From Pseudomonadota bacterium (GTDB taxonomy: Bacteria > Myxococcota_A > Polyangia > Haliangiales > Haliangiaceae), in NCBI GenBank assembly GCA_022360315.1, contig JAKSDA010000108.1, positions 1-64,000 of the forward strand: 64,000 nt of DNA, written 5' to 3'. The position numbers and the translations under genes are program-made. The notes under the pieces were generated by a model that saw nothing but the letters and a program-made list of their open reading frames with translations, did no database searches and was not told the origin of the DNA. Numbering within the stretch: position 1 is the stretch's first letter; each line of letters opens with the position of its first letter. Below, piece by piece: positions 39,247 through 47,989 of the stretch.

Positions 39247-41094
39247 TTGAAGTATCATCTGATCGCGATAGGCGGGACTGGTATGGGAGCACTCGCGGGC
39301 CTCTTGCGGGCTGTAGGCCATGATGTCCGCGGGTCGGACCACGCCGTGTACCCACCCATGAGCGATCAGCTGGATGCGCTTGAAATCCCTATATTTGAAG
39401 GATTTTCGCCCAACAACCTGGAGTGGGGACCAGATGTTGTGGTGGTCGGCAACGTGTGCCGCAAAGACCATATAGAAGTGGTGGAAGCGCAACGCTTGGG
39501 CCTGCCGTTGGCCTCGTTGCCATCGGTGCTCGCCGAGGCATTTTTGGCCGGTAAGCGCTCGGTGGTCGTGACCGGTACCCACGGCAAATCCACAACGACT
39601 GCCCTTCTCGCGCATATCCTGCTCGAAGCGGGTCGCGACCCCGGGTTCTTCATCGGCGCAGTGCCCATCAATCAGGGCACTGGCTGGCGTTATGGCACCG
39701 GCCGTGAGTTTCTGGTCGAAGGGGATGAATACGACAGCGCATTCTTCGACAAGGGCTCCAAGTTTCTGCACTACCAACCCGAGTTCGCTGCTCTGACCTC
39801 GGTCGAACTCGATCATGTCGACATTTTTGCGACCATGAACGATGTTCGAAATGCGTTCCGCAAGTTCGTCGCGCTCATACCGAACGACGGCTATCTCGCG
39901 GTCTGTGCGTCGTCTCCGGACGCCCTGGCGATTGCCGATAGTGACGCCAGCTGCCGGGTCGAGACCTATGCAGTTGCCGGTGGAGTGGGCGAGCCCGAGC
40001 GCTCGGCGACCTGGCAGGCTCGCCATCTCTCGTATACCAAGAGCGGCCGATGTCGTTTTGAGCTTCACCACGAGGGAAAGCTGTACGACCGGTACGAGTC
40101 GCTGCTGATGGGTTCGCACAACGTGGGCAATGCTATTGCCGCGATTGCGCTGGCCCATACGCTGAGCGTGCCAGCAGCCGACATACGCCGTGGTGTGGCC
40201 AGTTTTGCTGGAGTCAAGCGCCGGCAGGAGGTATGTGGCATTGCCCAGGGTGTGTATGTGCTCGATGACTATGCCCATCATCCGACCGCGGTCGAGGCGA
40301 CGCTGAAATCGCTGCGCAAGCGGTTTCAGAGCCGCCGGCTGGTGGCGGTATTCGAGCCCCGCTCGGCCACATCGCGGCGCAAGACTTTTCAGCGCGAGTA
40401 TGCCAAGGCGCTGGCTCATGCCGATTCGGTCATCGTGGGTCGGTTGCACGATCCGTCGAGCATTCCCAGGGAAGACCGCCTGGATCCGGAAAAGCTCGCG
40501 CTGGAACTGCACGGCGCTGTGACGCCGGCAAAATACGTCGAAAGCGTGGACAACATCGTCGAGCAACTGGCCGAGTCAGCGCGGCCAGGCGATGTGATCG
40601 CGGTATTGAGCTCGGGGGAGTTCGACGGGCTGCACGGCAAGCTATTGGCCGCTCTCGGCGATGCAGTGCGCTCGGCCAAACCGACAGATATGAGAGAAGT
40701 GCGCGGGCTGGCTGTGGAGTTGGGGTGGCCCATCGACCAGCTCGGCGACGAGATGTACGGCAACTTCTTGGTCTTGCACAACGAAACTGGATTCGTCGGC
40801 TGCGTTGGGCTCGAGTTCTACGGCGAAGCTGCCATTCTCCGCTCATTGGCGGTCAAAAAAGCAGCCCGCGGGATCGGCTATGGCTGGCTGCTGGCCGAGG
40901 CGGCGGTACAGGTAGCGCGCCACCGAGGAGTCAAACGCATCTATTTGCTCACCGAGCACGCCAGCGACTTCTTTGCCGCCAAGCTCGGCTTCCGCGTTGT
41001 CGACGTCTCGACAGTATCCCACGCGGTGTCAAACTCGCCTATATTCCAGAGTCAGGTCAAGAACGACGCCATTGCCATGCGTCTGGATCTATAA
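39247..41094 (+). CDS. mpl: UDP-MurNAc:tripeptide ligase (Mpl) fused to a GNAT acetyltransferase
   Basis: 615 residues from a TTG start. Residues 1-470 are Mur-ligase-like: IGGTGMGALAGLLRAVGHDV, VVTGTHGKSTTTALLAHILL (ATP loop), FLVEGDEYDSAFFDKGSKFL, the HVDIF segment, LDDYAHHPTAVEATLKSLRK and AVFEPRSATSRRKTFQREYA. This matches Mpl, which recycles the murein tripeptide by joining it to UDP-MurNAc in the cytoplasm. After ALGDAVRSAKPTDMREVRGL the last 140 residues are a GNAT domain: FVGCVGLEFYGEAAILRSLA, VKKAARGIGYGWLLAEAAVQ (the acetyl-CoA loop) and a final DFFAAKLGFRVVDVS. Stand-alone Mpl proteins are about 450-470 residues, so this is a true fusion in one frame. The IMPase gene follows after 29 bases. 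Confidence 0.9.
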   Translation: MKYHLIAIGGTGMGALAGLLRAVGHDVRGSDHAVYPPMSDQLDALEIPIFEGFSPNNLEWGPDVVVVGNVCRKDHIEVVEAQRLGLPLASLPSVLAEAFLAGKRSVVVTGTHGKSTTTALLAHILLEAGRDPGFFIGAVPINQGTGWRYGTGREFLVEGDEYDSAFFDKGSKFLHYQPEFAALTSVELDHVDIFATMNDVRNAFRKFVALIPNDGYLAVCASSPDALAIADSDASCRVETYAVAGGVGEPERSATWQARHLSYTKSGRCRFELHHEGKLYDRYESLLMGSHNVGNAIAAIALAHTLSVPAADIRRGVASFAGVKRRQEVCGIAQGVYVLDDYAHHPTAVEATLKSLRKRFQSRRLVAVFEPRSATSRRKTFQREYAKALAHADSVIVGRLHDPSSIPREDRLDPEKLALELHGAVTPAKYVESVDNIVEQLAESARPGDVIAVLSSGEFDGLHGKLLAALGDAVRSAKPTDMREVRGLAVELGWPIDQLGDEMYGNFLVLHNETGFVGCVGLEFYGEAAILRSLAVKKAARGIGYGWLLAEAAVQVARHRGVKRIYLLTEHASDFFAAKLGFRVVDVSTVSHAVSNSPIFQSQVKNDAIAMRLDL

Positions 41095-41123
41095 CACGAA
41101 GCTGTGCAAGGGAAATCGAACCG

Positions 41124-41945
41124 ATGATCGAGCCAGCCGAGGCCATGGAAATCGCTCACACCGTAGCTGGTGACGCGGCCGCACTTCTGGCTGGTGCCAG
41201 GGATAAGATCGCCCATATTCGACAGAAGAGCAGTCCGCGCGATCTCGTCACAGAGTGGGACACCCGTTCAGAGGATCTCATCCGCGACCGTCTGGCCGCG
41301 CTCACACCAGCCATCGGACTGCTCGCCGAGGAGAGCAGTTCTGCGGCTGAAAAGGACGATCAGGCCGAGTTGATCGAGTATCGCTGGGTCGTCGATCCCA
41401 TCGATGGCACGGTTAACTTTCTCCACGGCCTGCCGATTTTTGCCGTGTCCATCGCGCTGGAAAAACAGGGGGAGCCAATTGCCGGAGCGGTTCATGCACC
41501 GGCGCTGGGCTGGCAGTTCTACGGCCACGATAGCGGCGGTGCATTCATGAACGGCGAGCGCATGGCTGTGAGCGCGATCGCATCGCTCGAGCGAGCCATG
41601 TTGTCTACCGGGTTTCCCTATGATCGGGCGACCAATCCCGACAACAATTTTGCCGAATGGGAGAACTTTCAGCGCAAGGCCGGCGCCTGCCGGCGGCTCG
41701 GAGCTGCCTCGTTGGATCTGTGCATGGTCGCACGCGGCTGGCTCGACGGGTACTGGGAGCGAGGCATCAACGCCTGGGACCTATCGGCCGGGGCTCTAAT
41801 GGTGCGCGAGGCTGGCGGCCAGGTCACAGCTCTGGACGGAGGTCGGTTTGTCTCGGCAACCGGCGAGGCAGTGGCCTCGAACGGTGCTATTCATAAACAG
41901 ATCCTGGACGAGCTGATCCCGCTGCGAAAACGCGCGGGTCGGTGA
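41124..41945 (+). CDS. Inositol monophosphatase family protein
   Basis: 273 residues from the ATG at 41124. Motif order: GLLAEESSSAAEK (metal glutamate), WVVDPIDGTVNFLHGLPIFA (D-P-[IL]-D-G-T), RAMLSTGFPYDRA, LGAASLDLCMVARGWLDGYW and GINAWDLSAGALMVREAGGQ (the last metal aspartate). All magnesium ligands are present. The family removes phosphate from inositol-1-phosphate or related sugar phosphates in the cytoplasm. The gene lies between mpl and the M24-like gene, overlapping the latter by GTGA, so the three probably form one transcript. Confidence 0.94.
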   Translation: MIEPAEAMEIAHTVAGDAAALLAGARDKIAHIRQKSSPRDLVTEWDTRSEDLIRDRLAALTPAIGLLAEESSSAAEKDDQAELIEYRWVVDPIDGTVNFLHGLPIFAVSIALEKQGEPIAGAVHAPALGWQFYGHDSGGAFMNGERMAVSAIASLERAMLSTGFPYDRATNPDNNFAEWENFQRKAGACRRLGAASLDLCMVARGWLDGYWERGINAWDLSAGALMVREAGGQVTALDGGRFVSATGEAVASNGAIHKQILDELIPLRKRAGR

Positions 41946-43387
41946 GCCGACACACAGCACAAAGCGCCCCCTGGCCTGGAGTCGCCATGTCTCCTTCGTA
42001 CAGAAAGACGTTGTTCAGTCGATCGAATAGCCGACCGCCCGGCTGCTCCGCTCCGTCAGAACTCCGCTTCGCATTCCTGGCCGGGACGTTTGGCCGATCG
42101 AATCCCGGTCTGGTAGTTGCGGCTGCGGTTTTGGTGTTACTCGGTGCGGCACCGGCTTCGGCCCAGCAGCAATTCGATGACCCATCGCAGCAGCAATCGG
42201 ATGACCCATCGGGTTTCGACCTCGACGCGTTGCAGGGCATCCTGGCCATCCAGCAGCTCGACGGCTGGCTTCTCTACGACTACCAGCAGCAAAATCCCAT
42301 TGCTGGCGAACTGGTCGATCCCAGGGGCAAGCCGGCCAGGCGGTGGTTTTACCTGATACCGGCGCGCGGCAAACCGGTGGCCTTGGTCCACACGACCGAT
42401 GTCTCCAGTTTCGAGCACGTTCCCGGGCGCAGAGTTGTATACGAGACTCATGGCCAGTTTGCCAAGGGGCTGGCCAAAGTGCTCAAGGGTCGAAAGCGCC
42501 TGGCCATGGAGTATTCGCCCATGGCGGCGCTGCCGTCTTTATCGCGGGTAGACGCCGGGACAATCGAGCTGGTGCGCTCCAGCGGTGTCACGGTCCGCTC
42601 ATCGGCCGAGCTGGTTCAATTCACCAAGGCGTTATGGGGGCCTGAGGGACGGCTGACTCACTATGTCGCCGCGCATCATCTGGACGAGCTGCGCAAGAAG
42701 GCGCTCGATTTCGTGGCCCGAAGGATCCGAGGCGGCGAGACTGTGACCGAAAGCGATGTGCAGCAGTTGATCGCGCATGGCTACCAGATACGCGGGCTGG
42801 TCGGTCCGCCACCAGTGGTTGCTGCCGGCAAACACACTGCTGACCCCAATCACGAGTCAAGCCAGGACAGTATCATCGAGAAAGGCGCTCTGCTTCTCAT
42901 TGCAATGGCGGTCAAGGTCGATAAGGGCAAACGCGCCATCTATGCCCAGACCACCTGGATGGCCTATGTCGGCGCCAGTGTGCCCGGCAACTACACCGAG
43001 GTATTCGAAGTCGTGACGCGGGCCCGCGATGCGGCGCTCGATCTATTAAGAGATCGGGTTCGTCGTCGCCGTGCCGTCAAGGGATTCGAGGTCGATCGCC
43101 GTGCTCGCACGGTGATCGACAAGGCCGGGCACGCCGACAAGTTCGTGCATCCGACCGGCCATTCGCTCGATACCGATGTGCGCGGCGCAGGGGGCAATCT
43201 CGACGACTACGAAACCCGCGATACGCGCAATCTCGTGGCCGGCTCGGGTTTCTCGATCGCTCCGGGCATTTATCTGAAAGCCGAATTCGGCATGCGGGCC
43301 GAGATCAATGTCTATCTGGGCAGGACTGGCGTCGAAGTGACCACTTCCAGACAAGAAGCGATTACCGCAATTCTGGCCGACGAATAG
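41942..43387 (+). CDS. Exported M24-family-like protein lacking most metal ligands
   Basis: 481 residues from a GTG overlapping the IMPase stop (GTGA); an ATG at 41987 is an alternative. A signal segment (GLVVAAAVLVLLGAAPASAQ) lies 55 residues in, directly after a copy of the dispersed repeat that encodes the N-terminal extension. The C-terminal 280 residues follow the Xaa-Pro aminopeptidase (M24) fold: PPPVVAAGKHTADPNH, LLLIAMAVKVDKG, IYAQTTWMAYVGASV, HPTGHSLDTDVRGAGG, and FSIAPGIYLKAEFGMRAEIN. Where the family has aspartate, aspartate, histidine of VHG and the first glutamate, this protein has alanine (42902), glutamine (42947), arginine and alanine (43259). Only one histidine and the last glutamate remain. 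It is therefore likely a binding protein, not a peptidase. Confidence 0.85.
   Translation: MSRHTAQSAPWPGVAMSPSYRKTLFSRSNSRPPGCSAPSELRFAFLAGTFGRSNPGLVVAAAVLVLLGAAPASAQQQFDDPSQQQSDDPSGFDLDALQGILAIQQLDGWLLYDYQQQNPIAGELVDPRGKPARRWFYLIPARGKPVALVHTTDVSSFEHVPGRRVVYETHGQFAKGLAKVLKGRKRLAMEYSPMAALPSLSRVDAGTIELVRSSGVTVRSSAELVQFTKALWGPEGRLTHYVAAHHLDELRKKALDFVARRIRGGETVTESDVQQLIAHGYQIRGLVGPPPVVAAGKHTADPNHESSQDSIIEKGALLLIAMAVKVDKGKRAIYAQTTWMAYVGASVPGNYTEVFEVVTRARDAALDLLRDRVRRRRAVKGFEVDRRARTVIDKAGHADKFVHPTGHSLDTDVRGAGGNLDDYETRDTRNLVAGSGFSIAPGIYLKAEFGMRAEINVYLGRTGVEVTTSRQEAITAILADE
42019..42103 (+). repeat. Dispersed coding repeat, copy 5
   Basis: Reads TCGATCGAATAGCCGACCGC, CCGGCTGCTCCGCTCCGTCA, GAACTCCGCTTCGCATTCCT, GGCCGGGACGTTTGGCCGAT. 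It is the best-kept copy and the reference used for the others. It lies in the first 55 codons of the M24-like gene, antisense to the reading phase used by copies 1, 3 and 6. Confidence 0.9.
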
Positions 43388-43396
43388 CGGCTGGCC

Positions 43397-44380
43397 TTAT
43401 CTTCTGCGAGCAACCAGCTCGAAGTGCATTGGATCGCGAAAGCTCGGCCAGTCTCCGCCCCACGCGTAACCGACTTTTTTGAAGCACAGCACCACGACTT
43501 CGCTCAGCCCCCTGGGATATTTTTTCTGCCACGCCTTGGTAAACGGATTGACCTTGCGCTGGTTGGGCTTGGGTGACCAGGCGAAGTTTTCACGCGGGTT
43601 CATGTCGAGCGCGATTCCATAGGAGTGATAACTGAGCGGTCGGCTCTTGTCGTGCCGCATATGGCGATAGTTGAAGGTGCCGATCCGGTAGATCTCGTCG
43701 ATGACACCGAATTGTTCGCACAATTGCAGGGCCAGACGCAGATGAGGCGCGGCCAGCTTGTGCACGCCGTACAGTTTGCCTTCGCCCTTGTTGAACCGGC
43801 CGGGCAAGTCGCGCAGAGAAACCAGACGTTTTTTGATACCGGATTCGCCGAGCGCAAGAGCATCGCCATAGACTTGCTTCATGATGCGGCGGGTTGGAAT
43901 CTCGTCCATACCGCGTTTGGGCGTGATGATCGTGCCGTCGCGCAGATCGATATCGTCGATCTCGTAAATGTCTGGGCCCTCATGCGGCTGCCATGTGGCC
44001 CAACCACTGGCCGTCCTGGCTTTGCCCTTGCTTACAGCCGTGGCTCGAGACCTGGCTCCGGATCCCGACTGGGTTTTGGCTCGGGCTCGGGCTCGGGCTC
44101 CGGCCTTATCTTCGTCGAGTCCTTGCTCGGCCACGTAGTCCTTCACGGCTTTTTCTGTTGCGGGGCCGTAGATCCCGTCGATTTTTCGTTTCGGCATGCC
44201 GGCGGCGTGCTGGGCCACAGAGACAATAAGTTTGTCTTTATCGCCCATCGCGATTTTGATCTCGTCGTGCTCCATATCGTACTGGCGCAGCGCAGCGAGA
44301 GTCTTGGGCCCCCACAGGCCATCGGCGTCAACTCCGGCGGCGTACTGAGCGGCTTTGAGCACAAACTTGGGAACACGCAT
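43397..44380 (-). CDS. M15-type peptidase with two peptidoglycan-binding-like domains
   Basis: 327 residues. The N-terminal 90 residues hold two PG_binding-like helical units ([20 protein letters not shown] and [20 protein letters not shown]). A basic, Ala/Arg/Ser-rich linker follows, then from about residue 140 an M15 (D-Ala-D-Ala carboxypeptidase/L-Ala-D-Glu endopeptidase) domain: [20 protein letters not shown] with LDMNP (zinc histidine and aspartate) and the C-terminal [16 protein letters not shown] (third zinc ligand). No signal peptide, so the route out of the cytoplasm is not evident; such proteins may be released on lysis or by a secretion machine. It follows the HTH-bearing caspase-like gene on the same strand. 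Confidence 0.88.
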   Translation of the reverse strand: MRVPKFVLKAAQYAAGVDADGLWGPKTLAALRQYDMEHDEIKIAMGDKDKLIVSVAQHAAGMPKRKIDGIYGPATEKAVKDYVAEQGLDEDKAGARARARAKTQSGSGARSRATAVSKGKARTASGWATWQPHEGPDIYEIDDIDLRDGTIITPKRGMDEIPTRRIMKQVYGDALALGESGIKKRLVSLRDLPGRFNKGEGKLYGVHKLAAPHLRLALQLCEQFGVIDEIYRIGTFNYRHMRHDKSRPLSYHSYGIALDMNPRENFAWSPKPNQRKVNPFTKAWQKKYPRGLSEVVVLCFKKVGYAWGGDWPSFRDPMHFELVARRR

Positions 44381-44532
44381 GGGTATCTCTCTTGATCTAA
44401 ACGGTCATGGAAACAGTGGCCAGCTCGTCGAGCCGCCGGAGAACACCGGAGATTGTGCCGTCGTGGTGACATCGGGGCCAGTTTTCGCCGGCGACGGGTA
44501 TTTCTGTCAGTTGACCGCGAGCCCGGACGGGC

Positions 44533-46245
44533 TCAATTGATTCCGTCGCGAAGACGCTGCAGGGCAGCACGGCCTGCCTCGGTATAGATCTCTTCCCATT
44601 GGCGCAAGACCTTGCGGTCGACACTGTATTTCTTGGCCAGTGCCTTGGGCGACTCTTCACCGGCGAGCATCGCATGCACTGCTTCTTCCATGGTGTCGAG
44701 ATCGATTGCGTCAATATCGTTTGCCCCTGCGGCCGGCTCGGCACTCGGCGGTGCAGTCGAGATCTCGGGAGTCGATTCCGGCCTGGCCCTGGCAGCACGC
44801 TTGCGCCGACGAGCTGCTTTGATGGCGTGCGGATCGATGGACAGGCGTGCCGCCGGGTCGCCGAGCAACACATAGCCGTCAACATCTTGGTGCAGCATCC
44901 AGCGATGACCCAGGCGAGTGTCGTCGTCGGGCGCCTCTTCACCACCTTCGTGGGCTCGAGCCGCGGCGTCGGCAGCCACGGTGAGCTCGGTCTGCACTTG
45001 GGCGCGGGTCTCGAGCAAGCTTCTCAGCGCGATGCCCACCCGGCTGCCCCGGGCCAGATCGCGCAAGCTGCCCTGAAAGCGACGGTGGCGCTCCTTGCCG
45101 CGGAATTTGTCGAGGTCCTGAAAGCTGTAGCTCCAGGCCAGGTCCAGGTGGCCCAGCACAGCCAGCGGCCCGTTGGGATTGGCCAGTACCGCCTTGGGCA
45201 GCGCGGCGATAAACGGCCTTTCGCCTTCGTCGGGCAGCGAGGCCAGAACACTGTCGAGCTGATCGCCAAATTCGCCGTGTTTTTTGAGCCGGCTGAGCCA
45301 GTGGTGATAGGCGCTGTGACCCGGCGTTCCGGCGCCAAAGCAGGCAAAGAAAAACCACATTCCACCCGGCAAAAACGGCTGCTCGATCAGGCTGTCGCCG
45401 GCAATGTGCTCACCTCGACCCAGGCATAGCGCACCCTGCAAAGCGTGCTGGCGGTCCGACGATGACCAGCCCGACCGCGGTGCGCCCATGCCGTGACTGC
45501 ACGAAAACAGAATGCTCGGCGGTCCCTCGGCCCCTGTCTCGAGCAATCGGTCGCCTGCTTCTTCGGCCTCCCCTTCGAGCTCGATGATGTCCGAAACCGG
45601 AAATGAGCCCTTTTCTCTCAGCTGCCGCGCGTCTTGCACTGTGGGACGCATTAGAAGCTCGCTGCCCAGGGTGGTTGCCGCGGTCCCATCGACGGCAGTG
45701 AAGAATACAGTCCGGGCGAGCTCTTGACCCGGCGTTTTTTTCTCCCAGGCCAGTAGTTTGTCAATGTAGGCCTGATAGTGCTCGTCGCGGTCGAAGGCCA
45801 GACGGCCGACCAGGCTATTATTGGACATCACCTGTTGAAACTCGAGTGATACTTGATCGGGTTGGCCGAGAATCAATAGGTACCAGGGAATATCCTCCTG
45901 ATATTCGTTGCCGACGAATCTGCGATCTCTCCACGTGATGGTTTTCGATGCATCCATGTCGGGCTTGACCCGATAGATACTCACGTCGCGTCCGCAATCC
46001 TCATTGCGTTTGTCGATGAGCGGCTTGACGAGTTCGAGCAGCCGGTCGCCTTCATCGGTTTTGGGCACAACCACGCCCCATCCCTGATCGGCCAGTGAGT
46101 TCGGGTCGCCTCCCGGGTCGGGAAACTGTACGGCTTTGGCGCTTTCTTTTGCTCCTGTGTGGGAAAGCGAGTCCTGACTGAGACCGTCTTGCAGAGTTTG
46201 GCCTCCTTCGTTGCCAGGGCTCAAAAAAAGCTCGATCGCTGTCAC
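44533..46245 (-). CDS. Clan CD (caspase/gingipain-like) cysteine peptidase with C-terminal HTH-like segment
   Basis: 570 residues from a GTG at 46245 with AAGGAG upstream. The N-terminal 210 residues form an alpha/beta region (SLADQGWGVVVPKTDEGDRL, DIPWYLLILGQPDQVSLEFQ). The peptidase core has the histidine motif ILFSCSHGMGAP (His251) and the cysteine motif MWFFFACFGAGTPG (Cys302), then PLAVLGHLDLAWSYSF and VLLGDPAARLSID, a pattern shared with C25 gingipains. After a Pro/Ala-rich linker, the last 70 residues read ESPKALAKKYSVDRKVLRQW with EEIYTEAG, a helix-turn-helix of the transposase-like type. No signal peptide. Divergent from its paralogue at 46301, 55 bases away. Confidence 0.85.
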   Translation of the reverse strand: MTAIELFLSPGNEGGQTLQDGLSQDSLSHTGAKESAKAVQFPDPGGDPNSLADQGWGVVVPKTDEGDRLLELVKPLIDKRNEDCGRDVSIYRVKPDMDASKTITWRDRRFVGNEYQEDIPWYLLILGQPDQVSLEFQQVMSNNSLVGRLAFDRDEHYQAYIDKLLAWEKKTPGQELARTVFFTAVDGTAATTLGSELLMRPTVQDARQLREKGSFPVSDIIELEGEAEEAGDRLLETGAEGPPSILFSCSHGMGAPRSGWSSSDRQHALQGALCLGRGEHIAGDSLIEQPFLPGGMWFFFACFGAGTPGHSAYHHWLSRLKKHGEFGDQLDSVLASLPDEGERPFIAALPKAVLANPNGPLAVLGHLDLAWSYSFQDLDKFRGKERHRRFQGSLRDLARGSRVGIALRSLLETRAQVQTELTVAADAAARAHEGGEEAPDDDTRLGHRWMLHQDVDGYVLLGDPAARLSIDPHAIKAARRRKRAARARPESTPEISTAPPSAEPAAGANDIDAIDLDTMEEAVHAMLAGEESPKALAKKYSVDRKVLRQWEEIYTEAGRAALQRLRDGIN

Positions 46246-46300
46246 TCGCGCTCTCCTTGCAATAAACTGACGTCGGCCAGTATGCCACAGGGGATGATCC

Positions 46301-47932
46301 ATGGACCTTTTGTTTGCACACGACAAGGGCGAACCAGTTCTTGAGGAAGGGCTGGACGGCAGCAGCGCTGCCGGCGAGGCCGATCAGGTGGAAGAGCATG
46401 TGGGTCACCTCGCCAATCTGGGTGCGAGTGCCAGAGACCTGCCCAGGCAGAGGTGGGCCGTGGTGGCACCGAAAGGACCGGAAGGTGATCACCTGGTCGA
46501 TGCGGCCAGAGCGCTGATCGAGAAGCGTGCTCGAGACCAGGAGGCTCCAGCCTTGACTTTGCGCGTCGCGCCGAAGATGGACGCTCAGGCGGCCATTGAG
46601 TGGAAGCGCAACGTCTATCCCGACCTCTATGGCGACAACGAGGTTAAGCGTCCGCTCTATCTTTGCATTCTGGGCGATATGGACGGAGTTTCGCTGGCTA
46701 CCCAGCAAGTCCTGGCCATCGACGGGCTGCCCGGCCGCCTGGTCTGTCCCGACGATGATGGCTATGAAAGCTATGTCGAGAAGGTGCTGGCCTGGGAGCG
46801 CTCTCCCTCCGACCATGAGCAGCCTCGTTCGATTTTCTACACAGTGCACGATGGCACCGCTGCAACCCGTTCGGGCTACGATAAACTGGTCAAGCCCTGC
46901 TACGACCTGTGCCACACTGAGTGGCAAGAAGAGCGCCATCTGTTTCCAGCTGCAAGTATCGAAGATGCCGGCGATCGCGACGATCCATATCCGGACGAGT
47001 TTCTGGATCTGATCGCGCAGCGACACCCCACCGTGCTGTTCTCCATGAGCCACGGTATGGGCCCCCCGCGTGGCCGCGATTTCACGCCCGAGCAAGCGCG
47101 CGAGCGTCAGGGCGCCATGCATTTCGGCGCAGAAGGAGCACTGCTGCCCCGGGATGTCGCATCAGCCCACTTTTTGCCCGGCGGTCTGTGGTTTTATTTT
47201 GCATGTTTTGGCGCCGGTACGCCGACGACGAGCGACTATCATCACTGGCTCACCATGCTCCATCAAAATGGTATGGAAGACCTCGGCCCCCTGCAATCGG
47301 TACTGCGTGGCCTGTCGCAAAACGGTGGATTCACCTCGGGAATCGCACAGGCAGCTCTGGCCAACCGCAACGGACCGCTTGCCATCATGGGCCACGTCGA
47401 TCTGGCCTGGAGCTACAGTTATGAGGAACTCCAGGTCGGCGAGGGCGGTCGGGTCTCGGGCACCAACCGGGCAACCAACTTTCGTGAGATCTTGCGCAAA
47501 ATGGTCGAACGCGGCAACCGAGTTGGTATGACATTCCTGGAGTTGCAGCGGATTTCATCTACCATCAGCCAGGGACTCAACACACACTACGATCGCTGCA
47601 AGAGGAGAGGCGTCGATCCGGAAGGTGCAAGCGAGAGCGAGCGGCTAGCGCTCGGCAATCTGTGGATGCTGCATCAGGATCTCCGTGGTTATGTGCTACT
47701 CGGTGATCCGGCGGCCCAGCTGCCGCTGAGAAATAAAGACCAGAGAAATAAAGAACAATCGATGGGGCAAAAAAAGCGAGCCACAACCAGGGAAAACAAA
47801 AAGCAGCGGGGGAAAGGGCGAAGAGAGCTCACCGAGCAGGAAGAGCAGCGGTATGTGAATATCTTGGGCTTCCGCCCAACACGCAGCCGGCATAATGCTC
47901 GGGCGGACGATAACGACGACGACGACGATTGA
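46301..47932 (+). CDS. Clan CD (caspase/gingipain-like) cysteine peptidase
   Basis: 543 residues, ATG with AGGGGA upstream. Closely parallel to the neighbour transcribed the other way: RWAVVAPKGPEGDHLVDAAR, RPLYLCILGDMDGVSLATQQ, VLFSMSHGMGPPRG (His251), LWFYFACFGAGTP (Cys302), PLAIMGHVDLAWSYSYEEL and YVLLGDPAAQLPL. The catalytic pair falls at the same residue numbers in both proteins. The last 80 residues are a highly basic tail (KKRATTRENKKQRGKGRREL) ending in an aspartate run, DDNDDDDD, instead of an HTH. No signal or membrane helix. Same strand as the next two genes, with a 57-base gap. Confidence 0.87.
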   Translation: MDLLFAHDKGEPVLEEGLDGSSAAGEADQVEEHVGHLANLGASARDLPRQRWAVVAPKGPEGDHLVDAARALIEKRARDQEAPALTLRVAPKMDAQAAIEWKRNVYPDLYGDNEVKRPLYLCILGDMDGVSLATQQVLAIDGLPGRLVCPDDDGYESYVEKVLAWERSPSDHEQPRSIFYTVHDGTAATRSGYDKLVKPCYDLCHTEWQEERHLFPAASIEDAGDRDDPYPDEFLDLIAQRHPTVLFSMSHGMGPPRGRDFTPEQARERQGAMHFGAEGALLPRDVASAHFLPGGLWFYFACFGAGTPTTSDYHHWLTMLHQNGMEDLGPLQSVLRGLSQNGGFTSGIAQAALANRNGPLAIMGHVDLAWSYSYEELQVGEGGRVSGTNRATNFREILRKMVERGNRVGMTFLELQRISSTISQGLNTHYDRCKRRGVDPEGASESERLALGNLWMLHQDLRGYVLLGDPAAQLPLRNKDQRNKEQSMGQKKRATTRENKKQRGKGRRELTEQEEQRYVNILGFRPTRSRHNARADDNDDDDD

Positions 47933-47989
47933 GATGGCTGCCCTTGCCCGACAACACCATGGTGACGCAAACGCGCAGAGAGAAGCGAG

